A stretch of DNA of 64,000 nt from an uncultured Prevotellaceae bacterium (GCA_900318775.1 ONLY01000011.1:1-64000); one strand, 5' to 3'; numbered from the stretch's first letter, positions 26,228-35,746 are shown. Notes: generated from the sequence alone by a model not told the origin. Made by a program: numbers and translations.

Positions 26228-27766
26228 ATGGAAAGAATCACTCAATTATACAAGATGTTGACAGGCAGTGAGCCTCAGCGTATCATCCCTTTGGCTGGAG
26301 CCGGCAGTAACCGTCAATATTTCCGGGTAGTGGGCAAAGAGCAGTTCCCAACCGTCGTCGCAGTCATTGGCACCAATCAGGAAGAAAATGAAGCGTTCAT
26401 CGATTTAGCAGAGCGTTTCAAAGAAGGCAACTTGCCAGTTCCTGCAGTGTATGCGGTATCTGAAGATAGAATGGTCTATTTGCAGGAGGATTGCGGTGAC
26501 CAGTCTCTCTATGCTCTGATGAACGAGCATCGTCAGGCTGATGGAACGTTTGACGTAGTCGCATTGGATGCTTTGAAGGCCACCATTCGAGAATTGCCCC
26601 GTTTCCAGTTCCTGCCCGTTGTCAGCCAAACTGCAAGCGGTTTCTTTACGAAATGCTTTCCTCAGCAGGAGATGGACAAGACAAGCGTGATGTTCGACCT
26701 CAACTACTTCAAGTACTGCTTCCTCAAGTTGAAAGGTGTAGAGTTCAATGAGTTCAAATTGCAGCAAGATTTTGAACTTCTTTCCGATGACCTCTTGATG
26801 GAGAGGGAGGACACATTCCTTTATCGTGACTTCCAATCGCGCAACGTGATACTGAAAGATGGGATGCCTTACTATATTGACTTTCAGGGTGGACGTCGTG
26901 GACCAATCTATTATGATGTTGCATCATTTCTTTGGCAGTCTTCTGCTAAGTTCACAGACGAAGTTCGCGACCTCCTCATTGACGAATATCTTCATGCGCT
27001 GAATGCCCAGCTATCAGTCCTCAAGAGGCAAGCGCCAGTAGAAAGTGCTCTCTTCAAACGTCGTCTTCACCTCTTTGTTCTTTTCCGTATTCTGCAGGTG
27101 CTTGGCGCTTATGGATATCGGGGACTTTGGGAGAAAAAAGCGTACTTTGCCAACAGCATTCCGCTTGCTGTCCGCAATTTGCAGAAAGAGGTCTCTCTGG
27201 GCACCTGTGATCGTTATCCTTATCTGAGACACGTGGCGCAAATGCTTATTGCCTGCAATGCCGAAGAGGAAAAGAGTAGGGAACTGGAAGCGGAGAACGA
27301 TGCAAAAGTGGCAGCCTATCTGCAGAATGACAGCACCTATTTGAATCAAGGGGAGAAGAGTCCGCTTATCGTCAACGTCTATTCCTTCTCCTTCAAGAAG
27401 AGTATCCCTGCTGATGAGAGTGGCAATGGAGGAGGATATGTGTTTGACTGTCGCAGTACCCACAATCCCGGGCGGTATGAAGAGTATAAGCCTCTTACAG
27501 GCCTTGATCAGCCTGTTATTGACTTTCTCGAAGCAGATGGTGAAATACTCACGTTTCTTGACAGCATCTACAAGCTGGTCGATTTTCATGTGGCACGTTT
27601 CCTCGAGCGTGGTTTTACGCACTTGCAAATCAGTTGCGGCTGCACAGGCGGGCGTCACCGTTCCGTCTATAGTGCCCAGCATGTGGCTGAGCATATTCAC
27701 GAGAAGTTCGGTGTAGAGGTGCACGTTTGTCACCGTGAACAAAACATTACACAAGTATTGAAATGA
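26228..27766 (+). CDS. AmgK-like sugar kinase fused to a RapZ C-terminal domain
   Basis: A 512-aa two-domain protein. Residues 1-330 are an aminoglycoside-phosphotransferase-fold kinase resembling AmgK, which phosphorylates MurNAc/GlcNAc at C1. Evidence is GAGSNRQYFRV, the catalytic loop YRDFQSRN (Asp201, Asn206) and IDFQGGRRGP (Asp218) followed by YYDVASFLW. Residues about 383-505 match the RapZ C-terminal domain: FSFKKSIP, FDCRSTHNP, LTGLDQPV and the diagnostic GCTGGRHRSV (471-480). In E. coli RapZ that domain binds glucosamine-6-phosphate and the GlmZ RNA. The RapZ N-terminal NTPase is absent. The stop overlaps the MurU-like gene (ATGA). The fusion suggests sensing of amino sugars by the kinase. 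Confidence 0.85.
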   Translation: MERITQLYKMLTGSEPQRIIPLAGAGSNRQYFRVVGKEQFPTVVAVIGTNQEENEAFIDLAERFKEGNLPVPAVYAVSEDRMVYLQEDCGDQSLYALMNEHRQADGTFDVVALDALKATIRELPRFQFLPVVSQTASGFFTKCFPQQEMDKTSVMFDLNYFKYCFLKLKGVEFNEFKLQQDFELLSDDLLMEREDTFLYRDFQSRNVILKDGMPYYIDFQGGRRGPIYYDVASFLWQSSAKFTDEVRDLLIDEYLHALNAQLSVLKRQAPVESALFKRRLHLFVLFRILQVLGAYGYRGLWEKKAYFANSIPLAVRNLQKEVSLGTCDRYPYLRHVAQMLIACNAEEEKSRELEAENDAKVAAYLQNDSTYLNQGEKSPLIVNVYSFSFKKSIPADESGNGGGYVFDCRSTHNPGRYEEYKPLTGLDQPVIDFLEADGEILTFLDSIYKLVDFHVARFLERGFTHLQISCGCTGGRHRSVYSAQHVAEHIHEKFGVEVHVCHREQNITQVLK

Positions 27767-28488
27767 ATGCACTCATTTTTGCTGCGGGTCTCGGCACTCG
27801 TCTAAAACCCCTTACGGACACTATGCCCAAGGCGATGGTTCCCGTTAATGGCAAGCCTTTAGTACAGATTCTGATAGAGAAGCTGAAAGCTGTCGGTGTA
27901 ACAGAAATCGTCATCAACGTTCACCACTTTGCCCAACAGATTGTTGACTTTGTAGAGGCCAACAACTATTTTGGCATAGACATCAAGTTTAGTGATGAGA
28001 CAGATATGCTGCTTGAAACGGGCGGAGGCCTCAAGAAGGCAGCTCGTCTTTTTTCCAACGACAAGCCTATTCTTGTTCACAATGTTGATATCCTTTCCAA
28101 TGCTGACCTCCCGTCGCTTTATGATGAGGTACTCGCCACAGGCGCTACAACCCTTCTGGTCTCTCAGCGGCAGACTCAGCGCTATCTTTTGTTCGACGAG
28201 ACGAATCGCCTTGTTGGTTGGACCAATATCGCCACAGGAGAGGTTAAATCGCCATATCCAGATATCAAGAATCGCTCGGTGCGGAGGTTCGCATTTTCGG
28301 GCATTCAGGTTTTTCATCCCTCGCTTCTCCCTCTGATGGACTCTTGGCAGGGCAAGTTCTCCATCATTGACTTTTATCTCTCCATCTGCGATAAAGTGGA
28401 CATCAAGTATCGCCTTGATGCTCAGCTTCAGCTTCTGGATGTTGGCAAGTTGGACTCTATCACGAAGGCTGAAGCATTCTTGAGCTAG
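27763..28488 (+). CDS. MurU-like nucleotidyltransferase
   Basis: A 241-aa sugar-phosphate nucleotidyltransferase. The pyrophosphorylase signature FAAGLGTRLKPLTDTMPKAM is followed by the Lys of VPVNGKP. LLETGGGLKKA and HNVDILSNADL form the sugar and metal site. The C-terminal part is short, with no hexapeptide repeats, as in MurU and mannose-1-phosphate guanylyltransferase-like enzymes. Directly downstream of an AmgK-like kinase, it most likely turns MurNAc-1-phosphate into UDP-MurNAc in a peptidoglycan salvage route that bypasses MurA (known for Pseudomonas AmgK/MurU; inferred here). A GDP-mannose or other NDP-sugar role is the alternative. It is the last gene before the terminator. Confidence 0.85.
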   Translation: MNALIFAAGLGTRLKPLTDTMPKAMVPVNGKPLVQILIEKLKAVGVTEIVINVHHFAQQIVDFVEANNYFGIDIKFSDETDMLLETGGGLKKAARLFSNDKPILVHNVDILSNADLPSLYDEVLATGATTLLVSQRQTQRYLLFDETNRLVGWTNIATGEVKSPYPDIKNRSVRRFAFSGIQVFHPSLLPLMDSWQGKFSIIDFYLSICDKVDIKYRLDAQLQLLDVGKLDSITKAEAFLS

Positions 28489-28563
28489 TAGTAGAATAAG
28501 CTGACATACGCGTGGCTTATCGCTTTTTCAGCTAATTGCAGCGAGGCAGACGATTCTATCAAA

Positions 28564-28605
28564 AGACACCCGCAGGGCTCACAGGAACCTTACGGGTGTT
28601 TTTTG
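28564..28605. terminator. Bidirectional terminator between the murU and STAS operons
   Basis: ACACCCG (28566-28572) pairs with CGGGTGT (28593-28599), extended by AGG/CCT inside. It is followed by T6 on the plus strand and by TCTTTTG on the minus strand. It ends the eight-gene plus-strand operon and the convergent partner-switch operon. Confidence 0.9.
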
Positions 28606-28698
28606 ATGCAATTCAAGTCGTTTCTTGCTTAGCTATCACGAGCGCAGCAAGTTGACTTCGAATTTGACTTCGAGTTTAACTCTTTGTGCTTAAGTGTT

Positions 28699-29001
28699 TT
28701 ATTTGAACTCAAACAAGTTGATGAAGCCGGTCATCGTGAATACTTGGCGCAAGTCGTTGCTCAGTCCCTGAATGTAAACGTGCTTGCCAAGAGGCTTGGC
28801 GCTTTTCAAAATGCTGAGGAAGATGCGCAGACCGCTGGACGAGATGTAGTCCAATTTGGTGCAGTCAAGGATGATGTCGCTCTTAATGTCATCGATGATG
28901 GGTTGCACTTCCTGCTGTACTTGTGAGGAGGCAGACGTGTCGAGACGGCCTTCGAAATAAATCACTTGATAGTTGTTCTCTTCTTGAATTGTTGTTTTCA
29001 T
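28699..29001 (-). CDS. STAS-domain anti-sigma factor antagonist
   Basis: A 100-aa single STAS domain (SpoIIAA/RsbV type). VIYFEGRLDTSASSQVQQEV is the N-terminal strand-helix. LDCTKLDYISSSGLRIFLSI carries the serine cluster that is phosphorylated by the cognate kinase in this family. The partner kinase and phosphatase are both in the fused receptor at 30927-33290, so the locus should form a closed partner-switch: phosphorylated STAS is inactive, and the SpoIIE domain restores it. The target is unknown because no sigma factor lies nearby. It is the last gene of the minus-strand operon, 104 bp after the transporter gene. Confidence 0.9.
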   Translation of the reverse strand: MKTTIQEENNYQVIYFEGRLDTSASSQVQQEVQPIIDDIKSDIILDCTKLDYISSSGLRIFLSILKSAKPLGKHVYIQGLSNDLRQVFTMTGFINLFEFK

Positions 29002-29105
29002 GTGTAAACGGTTTTGATATTTGAAATTTTAGTGTCTGATATATTTTGCAAGAGGCGTTGCCAGTTGTTGTGCTTTTAGCCTGTAATCCTCTGTTGCAAA
29101 TTGCG

Positions 29106-30890
29106 TTATAGTGAATAAAGGAGATTGACGATGAGTAGGTTGACGGCAAGGATGATGAAATTCATCGGGATGCCAATCTTCAGAAAGTCTGCAAAGCGGT
29201 AGCCACCTGGGCCATAGACAAGCATGTGGGTTGGTGAGCCGATTGGAGTTGCAAAGCTGCACGAGACAGCAATCATCAGTGAGATGATGAATGGCAGGGG
29301 ACTCACGTCCAACGTGGTGGCAGCCTGATAGACGATGGGGTAGAAGATGGCTCCGGCGGCCGTGTTCGAGATGAACTCGGTAAGGAAGGTTGCCGCAAAG
29401 CACATCACGGTCATAATCAGCAGCGGGTTGTTTCCGCAGACGGACATCATGCTGTTGGCCATTACTTCGGCAATGCCGGTCTTCTGGATGGCGGTGCCGA
29501 TGACCACGCTGCCTGAATATATCATCAGAATGTTCCAGTCGATAGACTTCATCACCTGTGATGGCGTGCAGCATCGGAACACCAGCATGGCGATAGCCGC
29601 GAGGATTGCGCTGTTGAGCATAGGCATCACATCGAGGCTGGACAGTACAATCATCGCCACCATGATGAGGCTGGAGAGTAGTGTCTTTGCACCGATGTTG
29701 GGGATGATGGCAGATGAATCGAAGAACTGCAGCCCGTTCAAGATTTCGGTAGGCTTGCTTTTAGGGGCACACTCGATGAGCAGGGAGTCGCCCACGCGGA
29801 GCTCAATGTCTCGAGGGCTCTCGCTGATGCGTTCTCCTTGACGCGCCACCGCCACAAGGGTGAAATGGTGGTCGTGCTCGATGGCTGTGTCAGAGATTCT
29901 CTTTCCTGCTAGTTCACAACCCTGCATGATGTAGGCTGTGCGCAGTTTACGTTTTTTGTCCAGTTCGTTGGCGGAGAACACGGGGTGATCGGCATTGACC
30001 AGCCCGTGGCTTTTGTGCAGCAGGAGTATTTCTTCGACGTGCCCAGCAAACACCAGCCGGTCTCCGCCCATTAGGAACTCGTCTGCAGGTACAGGCGATA
30101 TCACCTCACGGTCAAAGCGCACAATTTCGATGAGCCGTCCGCCTTGCACCGTGTTCAGCCCAGCTTCTTCCACTGTTTTTCCTATGAGGGGGCAGTCGGC
30201 CGGCACGAGCATCTCGGCGGTGTATTCGTTTGTCTGCTCAAAAGATTCGTCGGAACTGCGGTTGTCGGGTAGCAGTTTGCGTAGGGCCAGCACTGATAGG
30301 ACGCCCGTCAGCAGGCAGATGACACCAGGGATTGTGGTGGCGAAGATGTTCAGGTGGTCTCCTGTGTCAGCTGCATATAGTCCTGAGATGATGAGGTTTG
30401 GAGGTGTTCCGATGAGTGTGCAGATGCCTCCGAGGCCCGAGGCGTAGCTCAGGGGGATGAGCAGTTTGGAAGGGGCGATGTTCAGCTTCTTTCCCCACAT
30501 TTTCACTACTCCCACAAAGAGGGCCACTACTGTCACGTTGCTGAGTACGGAGCTGAGTCCTGCTACGGGTAGCATGAGCCGGACAACGGCGCTTGCATAG
30601 TTTTGGGGAGTCCCCAGCAGGTGTCGCATAATCCATTCCAGTACGCCTGTATGCACCAGTCCGGCCAATACAGCAAACAGTACGCCGACCAGCACTACAG
30701 AGCTTGCAGAGAATCCGCCTAGGGCTTCTTTCGTGTCCAGCACGCCTGTGATCAGCAGTACGGCGATGACTCCCAGGAATGCGATGTCTTCGCGCAGTTT
30801 TGTGAAGATGAGTGTCAGGAACATTGACAGTACGGTCACGATGGTGACCCATGCCCCAAGACTCAATCCACAAAAAAGCAAATCTTCCAT
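29106..30890 (-). CDS. SLC13/DASS-family transporter with two RCK_C domains
   Basis: A 594-aa inner-membrane transporter of the divalent anion:Na+ symporter type. N-terminal helices include the repeat-1 motif LSNVTVVALFVGVV and GTPPNLIISGLY. The C-terminal half has the matching motif ISNTAAGAIFYPIV. Between them are two soluble TrkA-C (RCK_C) domains (about 205-285 and 300-375, with LIGKTVEEAGL and LAGKRISDTAI), as in SLC13 proteins thought to carry sulfate or dicarboxylates. The substrate is not decidable. It lies between the sensor phosphatase gene (36-bp gap) and the STAS gene in one transcript. Confidence 0.88.
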   Translation of the reverse strand: MEDLLFCGLSLGAWVTIVTVLSMFLTLIFTKLREDIAFLGVIAVLLITGVLDTKEALGGFSASSVVLVGVLFAVLAGLVHTGVLEWIMRHLLGTPQNYASAVVRLMLPVAGLSSVLSNVTVVALFVGVVKMWGKKLNIAPSKLLIPLSYASGLGGICTLIGTPPNLIISGLYAADTGDHLNIFATTIPGVICLLTGVLSVLALRKLLPDNRSSDESFEQTNEYTAEMLVPADCPLIGKTVEEAGLNTVQGGRLIEIVRFDREVISPVPADEFLMGGDRLVFAGHVEEILLLHKSHGLVNADHPVFSANELDKKRKLRTAYIMQGCELAGKRISDTAIEHDHHFTLVAVARQGERISESPRDIELRVGDSLLIECAPKSKPTEILNGLQFFDSSAIIPNIGAKTLLSSLIMVAMIVLSSLDVMPMLNSAILAAIAMLVFRCCTPSQVMKSIDWNILMIYSGSVVIGTAIQKTGIAEVMANSMMSVCGNNPLLIMTVMCFAATFLTEFISNTAAGAIFYPIVYQAATTLDVSPLPFIISLMIAVSCSFATPIGSPTHMLVYGPGGYRFADFLKIGIPMNFIILAVNLLIVNLLYSL

Positions 30891-30926
30891 ATTTGTACTA
30901 GATGTATTAGGGTTGTAAATCAGCTT

Positions 30927-33290
30927 TTAGTCTTTGTTTTCGAGTTTCTTGCGTAGCGTCAGCACGTTCATGTTGTCCTTGCGCTCGTAGTTGATGCTGT
31001 CCATGAGCTGTGTGATGAGGTGGATGCCCAGCCCACCGATGGGGCGATCCTCGGCAGAGAGGGAGGTGTCCACCTCGTTGCGCTTGGTGGGGTCGAAGGG
31101 CATTCCGCTGTCTTGGATGATGAACTTGATGCGCTTGTCGTTGGCGACGGCCATGATGTGGATGTCACCTGCTGTTCCCTTGGGATAGGCATAGTTCATC
31201 ACGTTCACGACGGCTTCTTCCATTGCGAGGTTCATCTGCATGGTGGCTCCCATGTCAAAGCCAATTGCCTCGCACACTTCGTCCACATATGTGTTGAGCT
31301 GGGGAATTTGGCTGATGTCGTTGCTCAGCGTGATTTCTTTCTGAAAGCGTACATTCTGGTCGGGCTTGATGTAGCAGATGGTGAGCATGGTCAGGTCGTC
31401 GCTTTGCTCAGCATCTCCTGTGAATTCGTGCACAGCTTTTTCCATCTGCTCTGTGGTGTCTTGCGAACCTGTGTCGGAGGCTAAAGCTTCAATCATGCGG
31501 TCATCGCCGAATAGGTCGTGCTGCTTGTTTTCTGCTTCTGTAAGACCATCGGTGTAGAGGAAAAGGGTGGTTCCTGGTGTGATGTTGGTCTCTTGCTGTG
31601 TGAACTTCCATCCGCTCATGACGCCGACGGGGATGTTGCTGTCGCAGGACAGGAAGGTCTTCTGCTTGCGGTTCTCTGTTTCAGTGATGAGAACAGGAGG
31701 GTTGTGTCCGGCGTTGCAGTAGCGGAGTCTTCCTGTGGGCAGGTCGAGCACGCCGATGAAGAGGGTGACAAACATTTCCTGCTGGTTGTCTTCGGCCATG
31801 CGCTCATTGATTTGTGTGATGATTCGGCTGGGGTGCGGCTCGTGCATCGAGAGAGTGCGGAAGAGGGAGCGCGCCACTGCCATCACGAGCGAGGCCGGTA
31901 TGCCTTTACCCGATACGTCGCCGATACAAAAGAACAGTTTCTCGTCGCGGATGTAGAAGTCGTAGAGGTCGCCTCCCACGGCTTTGGCTGGTGTCTGCAG
32001 CCCGTAGATGTCGATGTCGTCGCGGTCAGGGTAGGGAGGGAATATCTTTGGCAGCATTGCCTTCTGGATGTTGCTGGCAATTTGTAGCTCCCGCTCGATG
32101 CGTCCCTTCTGCTCGTTGACCAACTTGAGCTCGTCCATTTGCAGGGTGAGGGACTTCTGCATGGTGTGAAAGGCTTTGTACAGCCTCAGCATTTCGTCTT
32201 TCGATTTGATTCTAGGCAACTTGGCTTGCAGGTTTCCATCTGCCACTTCGTTCACGGCTTTGGTGAACTGCTCCAGTGGGCGTGTGAGCCTATGTACGGC
32301 TTTTTTTAAGAAGAATGTTAACAGGCTCAATACCACAATGATAATGACAACTACTATGAGTCCTGCTTTAAACGCGTTGTGGAAGAACTCACTGGCGTTG
32401 CAGACGATAGCCATCGACCATCCAGCTCTGGCGATGGGTTTGTAGAAGATGAATGAGTGTCCCAGATGGGGAGACTGGATGCGCTTCATGTCTGTGTGCC
32501 CTTCAATCATCTCGTGCCCCACCTGTTTCAAGTCGTTGTTCCCCAACTGCTGGGAGATGTCAAAAATGGTCTCGTTCAGTACGGTTCTCTTGACGGGGTG
32601 GGCAAGGATGGTGCCGTTTTTTGCGAGCATGAAGCAGTATGAGCGGTCATGATACTTCAGTGAGTCCATCATGCTGGAGAGCCACTCGAGTGACACGTCG
32701 GCTGTCACGATGGCATACACGCGCCCGTTCTCGTCCTGTAGGGGGTGGCTGTAGGTAATCATGGTCATCTCGCCGCCTCCAGTGTCGCGGTAGGGCTCGC
32801 TCCAGTGTCCGGCCTTTGTCATCATGGGGGCTGTGAACCATTCCTTGGTGGTGTAGTCATAGGTGGGCGAGCCCAGCTGCTTGGAATGGATTTTTCCGCT
32901 TCCCCGGTAGCTGTAGGGTGAGAAGAAATGGCCTTCTTCGGGATAGTAGTTGGGCTCAAAGGCGATGGCTGATCCTACAATTTCAGGATTCGTCTCCACA
33001 ATCTCGCGAGTGATGCGGTAGAGCTCTTCGTGAGGGGTGTTCAGGTTCTTTTTGATTTCGTCCGTGCGGTTCTTCACTGCGGTCTCCACGGTGACGAATA
33101 CGGTCTCAATGCGCTCTTCCGCATTGTCCAGCGCATTGGTGGCACGTAGGGACTCCTCGCGGAGAATGCCGTCACGTACAAACCGGTTGGCCACGACAGC
33201 AGCGCCCAGCAGGATGATGGCAACCGTCAGTATCACGCAGAGGCTGAGACGGGATGCGAAAGATGTTGATTGCAAATTCTCGTGTTTCAT
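30927..33290 (-). CDS. Sensor with dCache, HAMP, SpoIIE phosphatase and RsbW-like kinase domains
   Basis: A 787-aa membrane receptor. Membrane helix one (about 14-36) precedes a periplasmic dCache-like domain (about 40-310, with SYRGSGKIHSKQLGSPTYDY). Helix two (about 312-335) leads to a HAMP domain (LTRPLEQFTKAVNEVADGNL) and a short coiled coil. The PP2C/SpoIIE domain (about 410-640) carries AVGGDLYDFY and IGDVSGKGIPASLVMA. The C-terminal GHKL kinase domain (about 650-785) carries EEAVVNVMNYAYPKG and RPIGGLGIHLITQLMD. Phosphatase and kinase act in opposite directions on STAS proteins, so this one protein could set the phosphorylation of the STAS partner in response to a periplasmic ligand. 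It heads the operon with the transporter and STAS genes. Confidence 0.9.
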   Translation of the reverse strand: MKHENLQSTSFASRLSLCVILTVAIILLGAAVVANRFVRDGILREESLRATNALDNAEERIETVFVTVETAVKNRTDEIKKNLNTPHEELYRITREIVETNPEIVGSAIAFEPNYYPEEGHFFSPYSYRGSGKIHSKQLGSPTYDYTTKEWFTAPMMTKAGHWSEPYRDTGGGEMTMITYSHPLQDENGRVYAIVTADVSLEWLSSMMDSLKYHDRSYCFMLAKNGTILAHPVKRTVLNETIFDISQQLGNNDLKQVGHEMIEGHTDMKRIQSPHLGHSFIFYKPIARAGWSMAIVCNASEFFHNAFKAGLIVVVIIIVVLSLLTFFLKKAVHRLTRPLEQFTKAVNEVADGNLQAKLPRIKSKDEMLRLYKAFHTMQKSLTLQMDELKLVNEQKGRIERELQIASNIQKAMLPKIFPPYPDRDDIDIYGLQTPAKAVGGDLYDFYIRDEKLFFCIGDVSGKGIPASLVMAVARSLFRTLSMHEPHPSRIITQINERMAEDNQQEMFVTLFIGVLDLPTGRLRYCNAGHNPPVLITETENRKQKTFLSCDSNIPVGVMSGWKFTQQETNITPGTTLFLYTDGLTEAENKQHDLFGDDRMIEALASDTGSQDTTEQMEKAVHEFTGDAEQSDDLTMLTICYIKPDQNVRFQKEITLSNDISQIPQLNTYVDEVCEAIGFDMGATMQMNLAMEEAVVNVMNYAYPKGTAGDIHIMAVANDKRIKFIIQDSGMPFDPTKRNEVDTSLSAEDRPIGGLGIHLITQLMDSINYERKDNMNVLTLRKKLENKD

Positions 33291-33310
33291 CGTAGTTCAT
33301 TAAGATTCTA

Positions 33311-33339
33311 CAAAGGTACGAAAAAAATGGAATATCCAA
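33311..33339 (-). promoter_or_regulatory. Promoter of the sensor-transporter-STAS operon
   Basis: Minus-strand TACCTTTG (33318-33311) has a TTG at 33339-33337, an 18-nt gap. It is 21 bp before the start codon of the sensor gene and divergent from the guaA promoter about 95 bp away. Confidence 0.6.
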
Positions 33340-33433
33340 GAAATATGGGTGGAGATTTCTCTTTTTTTGATGAAAAAGTGTGGCGATGCAGAAAAAACCA
33401 GTCAGGCCTGACACCTAACTCCCAACTTTTCAC

Positions 33434-33441
33434 TACCTTTG
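33434..33441 (+). promoter_or_regulatory. -7 box of the guaA promoter
   Basis: TACCTTTG matches TAnnTTTG and lies 33 bp before the chosen guaA ATG. No good TTG is found 19-21 nt upstream. No purine riboswitch-like structure is apparent in the short leader. Confidence 0.6.
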
Positions 33442-33474
33442 CACATTCTAAGCAGTTACACATATTTATATAAT

Positions 33475-35082
33475 ATGCAGAAAATAATCATTTTAGACTT
33501 TGGCTCGCAGACCACTCAGTTGATTGGTCGTCGTGTTCGTGAGTTGAACACCTTCTGCGAGATCATGCCTTACAACAAGTTCCCGCAGAACGACCCCGAC
33601 GTGATAGGTGTCATTCTCTCAGGATCGCCCTACAGCGTGTATGAGGAGCGCGCATTCAAGCTTGATTTCGAGCATATTCGCGGCAAGTACCCCATCTTGG
33701 GCATCTGTTACGGCGCTCAGCTTATGGCGCACACGTTTGGCGGCAAGGTGGAACCAGAAGGCACACGTGAGTATGGACGTGCTAACCTCGAGTTCATGGA
33801 GGAGGGCAATCCGATTCTCAAGGGCTTTGCCAAGAACAGTCAGGTGTGGATGTCACATGGCGACACCATCACGAAGCTTCCAGAGGGCTTCCGCTGCATT
33901 GCTTCCACCGCTACGGTCAGATACGCTGCCTATGCGGCCAACGATGAGAAAATCTGGGGCGTGCAGTATCACCCCGAAGTGTTCCACTCCATTGACGGCA
34001 CACAGCTGCTGAAGAACTTTGTGGTGGACATCTGCGGAGGCAAGCAGGACTGGTCGCCAGCCTCGTTCGTTGACCAGACCGTTGCCGAGCTCCGCGAGCA
34101 GGTAGGCGACGACAAAGTCATTCTAGGTCTCTCAGGCGGTGTTGACTCTTCGGTGGCAGCCGTGTTGCTCAACCGCGCCATTGGCAAGAACCTCACTTGC
34201 ATTTTCGTCAACAACGGCCTTCTCCGCAAGAACGAGTTCACCGACGTGCTTCGCGATTACGAGTGCCTCGGTCTCAATGTGGTGGGTGTAGACGCCTCTC
34301 AGAAATTCTACAGCGAACTGGCCGGCATTTCTGAGCCAGAGAAAAAGCGCAAGATTATCGGTGCGGGCTTCATTGATGTGTTCGAGGCGGAAGCCAAGAA
34401 GATTGAAGGCGCCAAGTGGCTTGCGCAGGGCACCATCTATCCCGACCGCATCGAGTCGCTCAACATCACCGGAAAGGTCATCAAGTCGCATCACAACGTG
34501 GGTGGCCTGCCTGAAAAGATGGGCCTCAAGCTCTGTGAACCCCTCAAGTGGCTCTTCAAGGATGAGGTGCGTCGTGTGGGACGTCAGCTCCAGATGCCTG
34601 AGCACCTCATCACCCGTCATCCTTTCCCGGGTCCAGGTCTCGCTGTGCGCATCCTGGGCGACATCACTCCTGAGAAGGTACGTGTGCTTCAGGATGCCGA
34701 CGATATCTTCATTCGCGGTCTCCGCAACTGGAAGGTGAAGCTCTCGGGCGAAGAGGCACGCAAAGTGCTGGCCGCGGGAGTGCCAGCTGACATGAAGGAC
34801 GGCGAGATAGAGGTTTCTCTCTACGACCAGATTTGGCAGGCAGGAGCCATTCTTCTCTCCGACGTGAAGTCTGTAGGCGTGATGGGCGACGAGCGAACAT
34901 ACGAGAATCCTGTGGCCCTCCGTGCGGTCACCTCGGCTGACGCCATGACAGCCGATTGGGCAAAGCTCCCTTACGAGTTCCTCGCCGAAGTCAGCAACCA
35001 GATTATTCGCAACGTCAAGGGCGTCAACCGCGTTTGCTACGACGTCTCTTCAAAACCACCAGCAACTATCGAGTGGGAATAA
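33475..35082 (+). CDS. guaA: Glutamine-hydrolysing GMP synthase
   Basis: A 535-aa enzyme that aminates XMP to GMP in purine synthesis. The class I amidotransferase domain starts at once ([19 protein letters not shown]). Its nucleophile Cys is in [16 protein letters not shown] and its His/Glu in YHPEVFHS. The ATP-pyrophosphatase domain has [18 protein letters not shown]. The C-terminal dimerisation domain ends with [20 protein letters not shown], the canonical GuaA terminus. The frame is open 12 codons upstream through the promoter, so the ATG at 33475 was chosen. It is monocistronic, followed by its own terminator. Confidence 0.97.
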   Translation: MQKIIILDFGSQTTQLIGRRVRELNTFCEIMPYNKFPQNDPDVIGVILSGSPYSVYEERAFKLDFEHIRGKYPILGICYGAQLMAHTFGGKVEPEGTREYGRANLEFMEEGNPILKGFAKNSQVWMSHGDTITKLPEGFRCIASTATVRYAAYAANDEKIWGVQYHPEVFHSIDGTQLLKNFVVDICGGKQDWSPASFVDQTVAELREQVGDDKVILGLSGGVDSSVAAVLLNRAIGKNLTCIFVNNGLLRKNEFTDVLRDYECLGLNVVGVDASQKFYSELAGISEPEKKRKIIGAGFIDVFEAEAKKIEGAKWLAQGTIYPDRIESLNITGKVIKSHHNVGGLPEKMGLKLCEPLKWLFKDEVRRVGRQLQMPEHLITRHPFPGPGLAVRILGDITPEKVRVLQDADDIFIRGLRNWKVKLSGEEARKVLAAGVPADMKDGEIEVSLYDQIWQAGAILLSDVKSVGVMGDERTYENPVALRAVTSADAMTADWAKLPYEFLAEVSNQIIRNVKGVNRVCYDVSSKPPATIEWE

Positions 35083-35169
35083 TTGGTAACGGGAAATCGA
35101 GAAGCCTGCCCTAGACGGCACACACGCTCTCTCTCAAAGCCCGTAACTTGCGCATCTATCATACCGGAT

Positions 35170-35214
35170 AGAGCTGCATTGTGTCAGTTTTTCGATACAA
35201 TGCGGCTCTTTTTT
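35170..35214 (+). terminator. guaA terminator
   Basis: AGAGCTGCATTGT (35170-35182) pairs with ACAATGCGGCTCT (35197-35209), with one central mismatch, and is followed by T6. It lies 87 bp after the guaA stop. Confidence 0.88.
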
Positions 35215-35746
35215 GTGTGCCCATTCATCTCTCTTCCTTTGTTCTCTGCACGATTTCAAGGAGAATATGAAACAGGTCTGACGACTTCGATTCCGGCATT
35301 CTGGTTCCCCTGTTACGATTGATTGTCACATGATTTATATTTGTCAAGAATTAGAGACCGCCGGAGGCGTTCGCGAGCACGGCGTGGGGGTAATTGCGAG
35401 AGCGGCATAGAGGTAATCGTAGCACGATGCGGGGGGGGCGTGGAAACGGTGCAGGGGAATCGAAAAGGAGATGCTGGGAATTTGTGGAAGTTATGCAGTG
35501 GAATGTGTTAAACTATACCGTTGAATTTAAGAAATATTCTTAATGCGTGTTAACACTTGGCCGCTATTTGTTAAACTAGTTCAACACGCATGAAAAACAC
35601 AAGATAAATGTTTTGAGGTGAAAGATATTTGTTGTTATTTTGTGCCCGAAACAGAAACGAGAGAACTGCCCGATAAGGGAAAGGCTAGAAATAGCCGATT
35701 CGTTCTGTAAACGTGATAAAAACATAACTATAACTTATAAGACACA
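35215..35746. other. Long htrA upstream region with a G8 tract and repeats
   Basis: No gene is visible in these 532 bp. Features seen are: a run of eight G (35431-35438) inside a GC-rich stretch; TGTTAAACTA twice (35506-35515 and 35569-35578); and a 9-bp inverted repeat ATGCGTGTT/AACACGCAT (35543-35551 and 35583-35591) around the second copy. The paired elements may be operator or extracytoplasmic stress promoter sequences for htrA. A clear TAnnTTTG box was not found close to the htrA start. Confidence 0.5.

Noticed and set aside
28684-28926. 80-aa plus-strand frame opposite the STAS gene
   Set aside because: The minus strand encodes a complete STAS domain in the expected operon context.
35083-35511. 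Two short plus-strand frames after guaA
   Set aside because: They run across the guaA terminator and the G8 tract, with no ribosome site or similarity.
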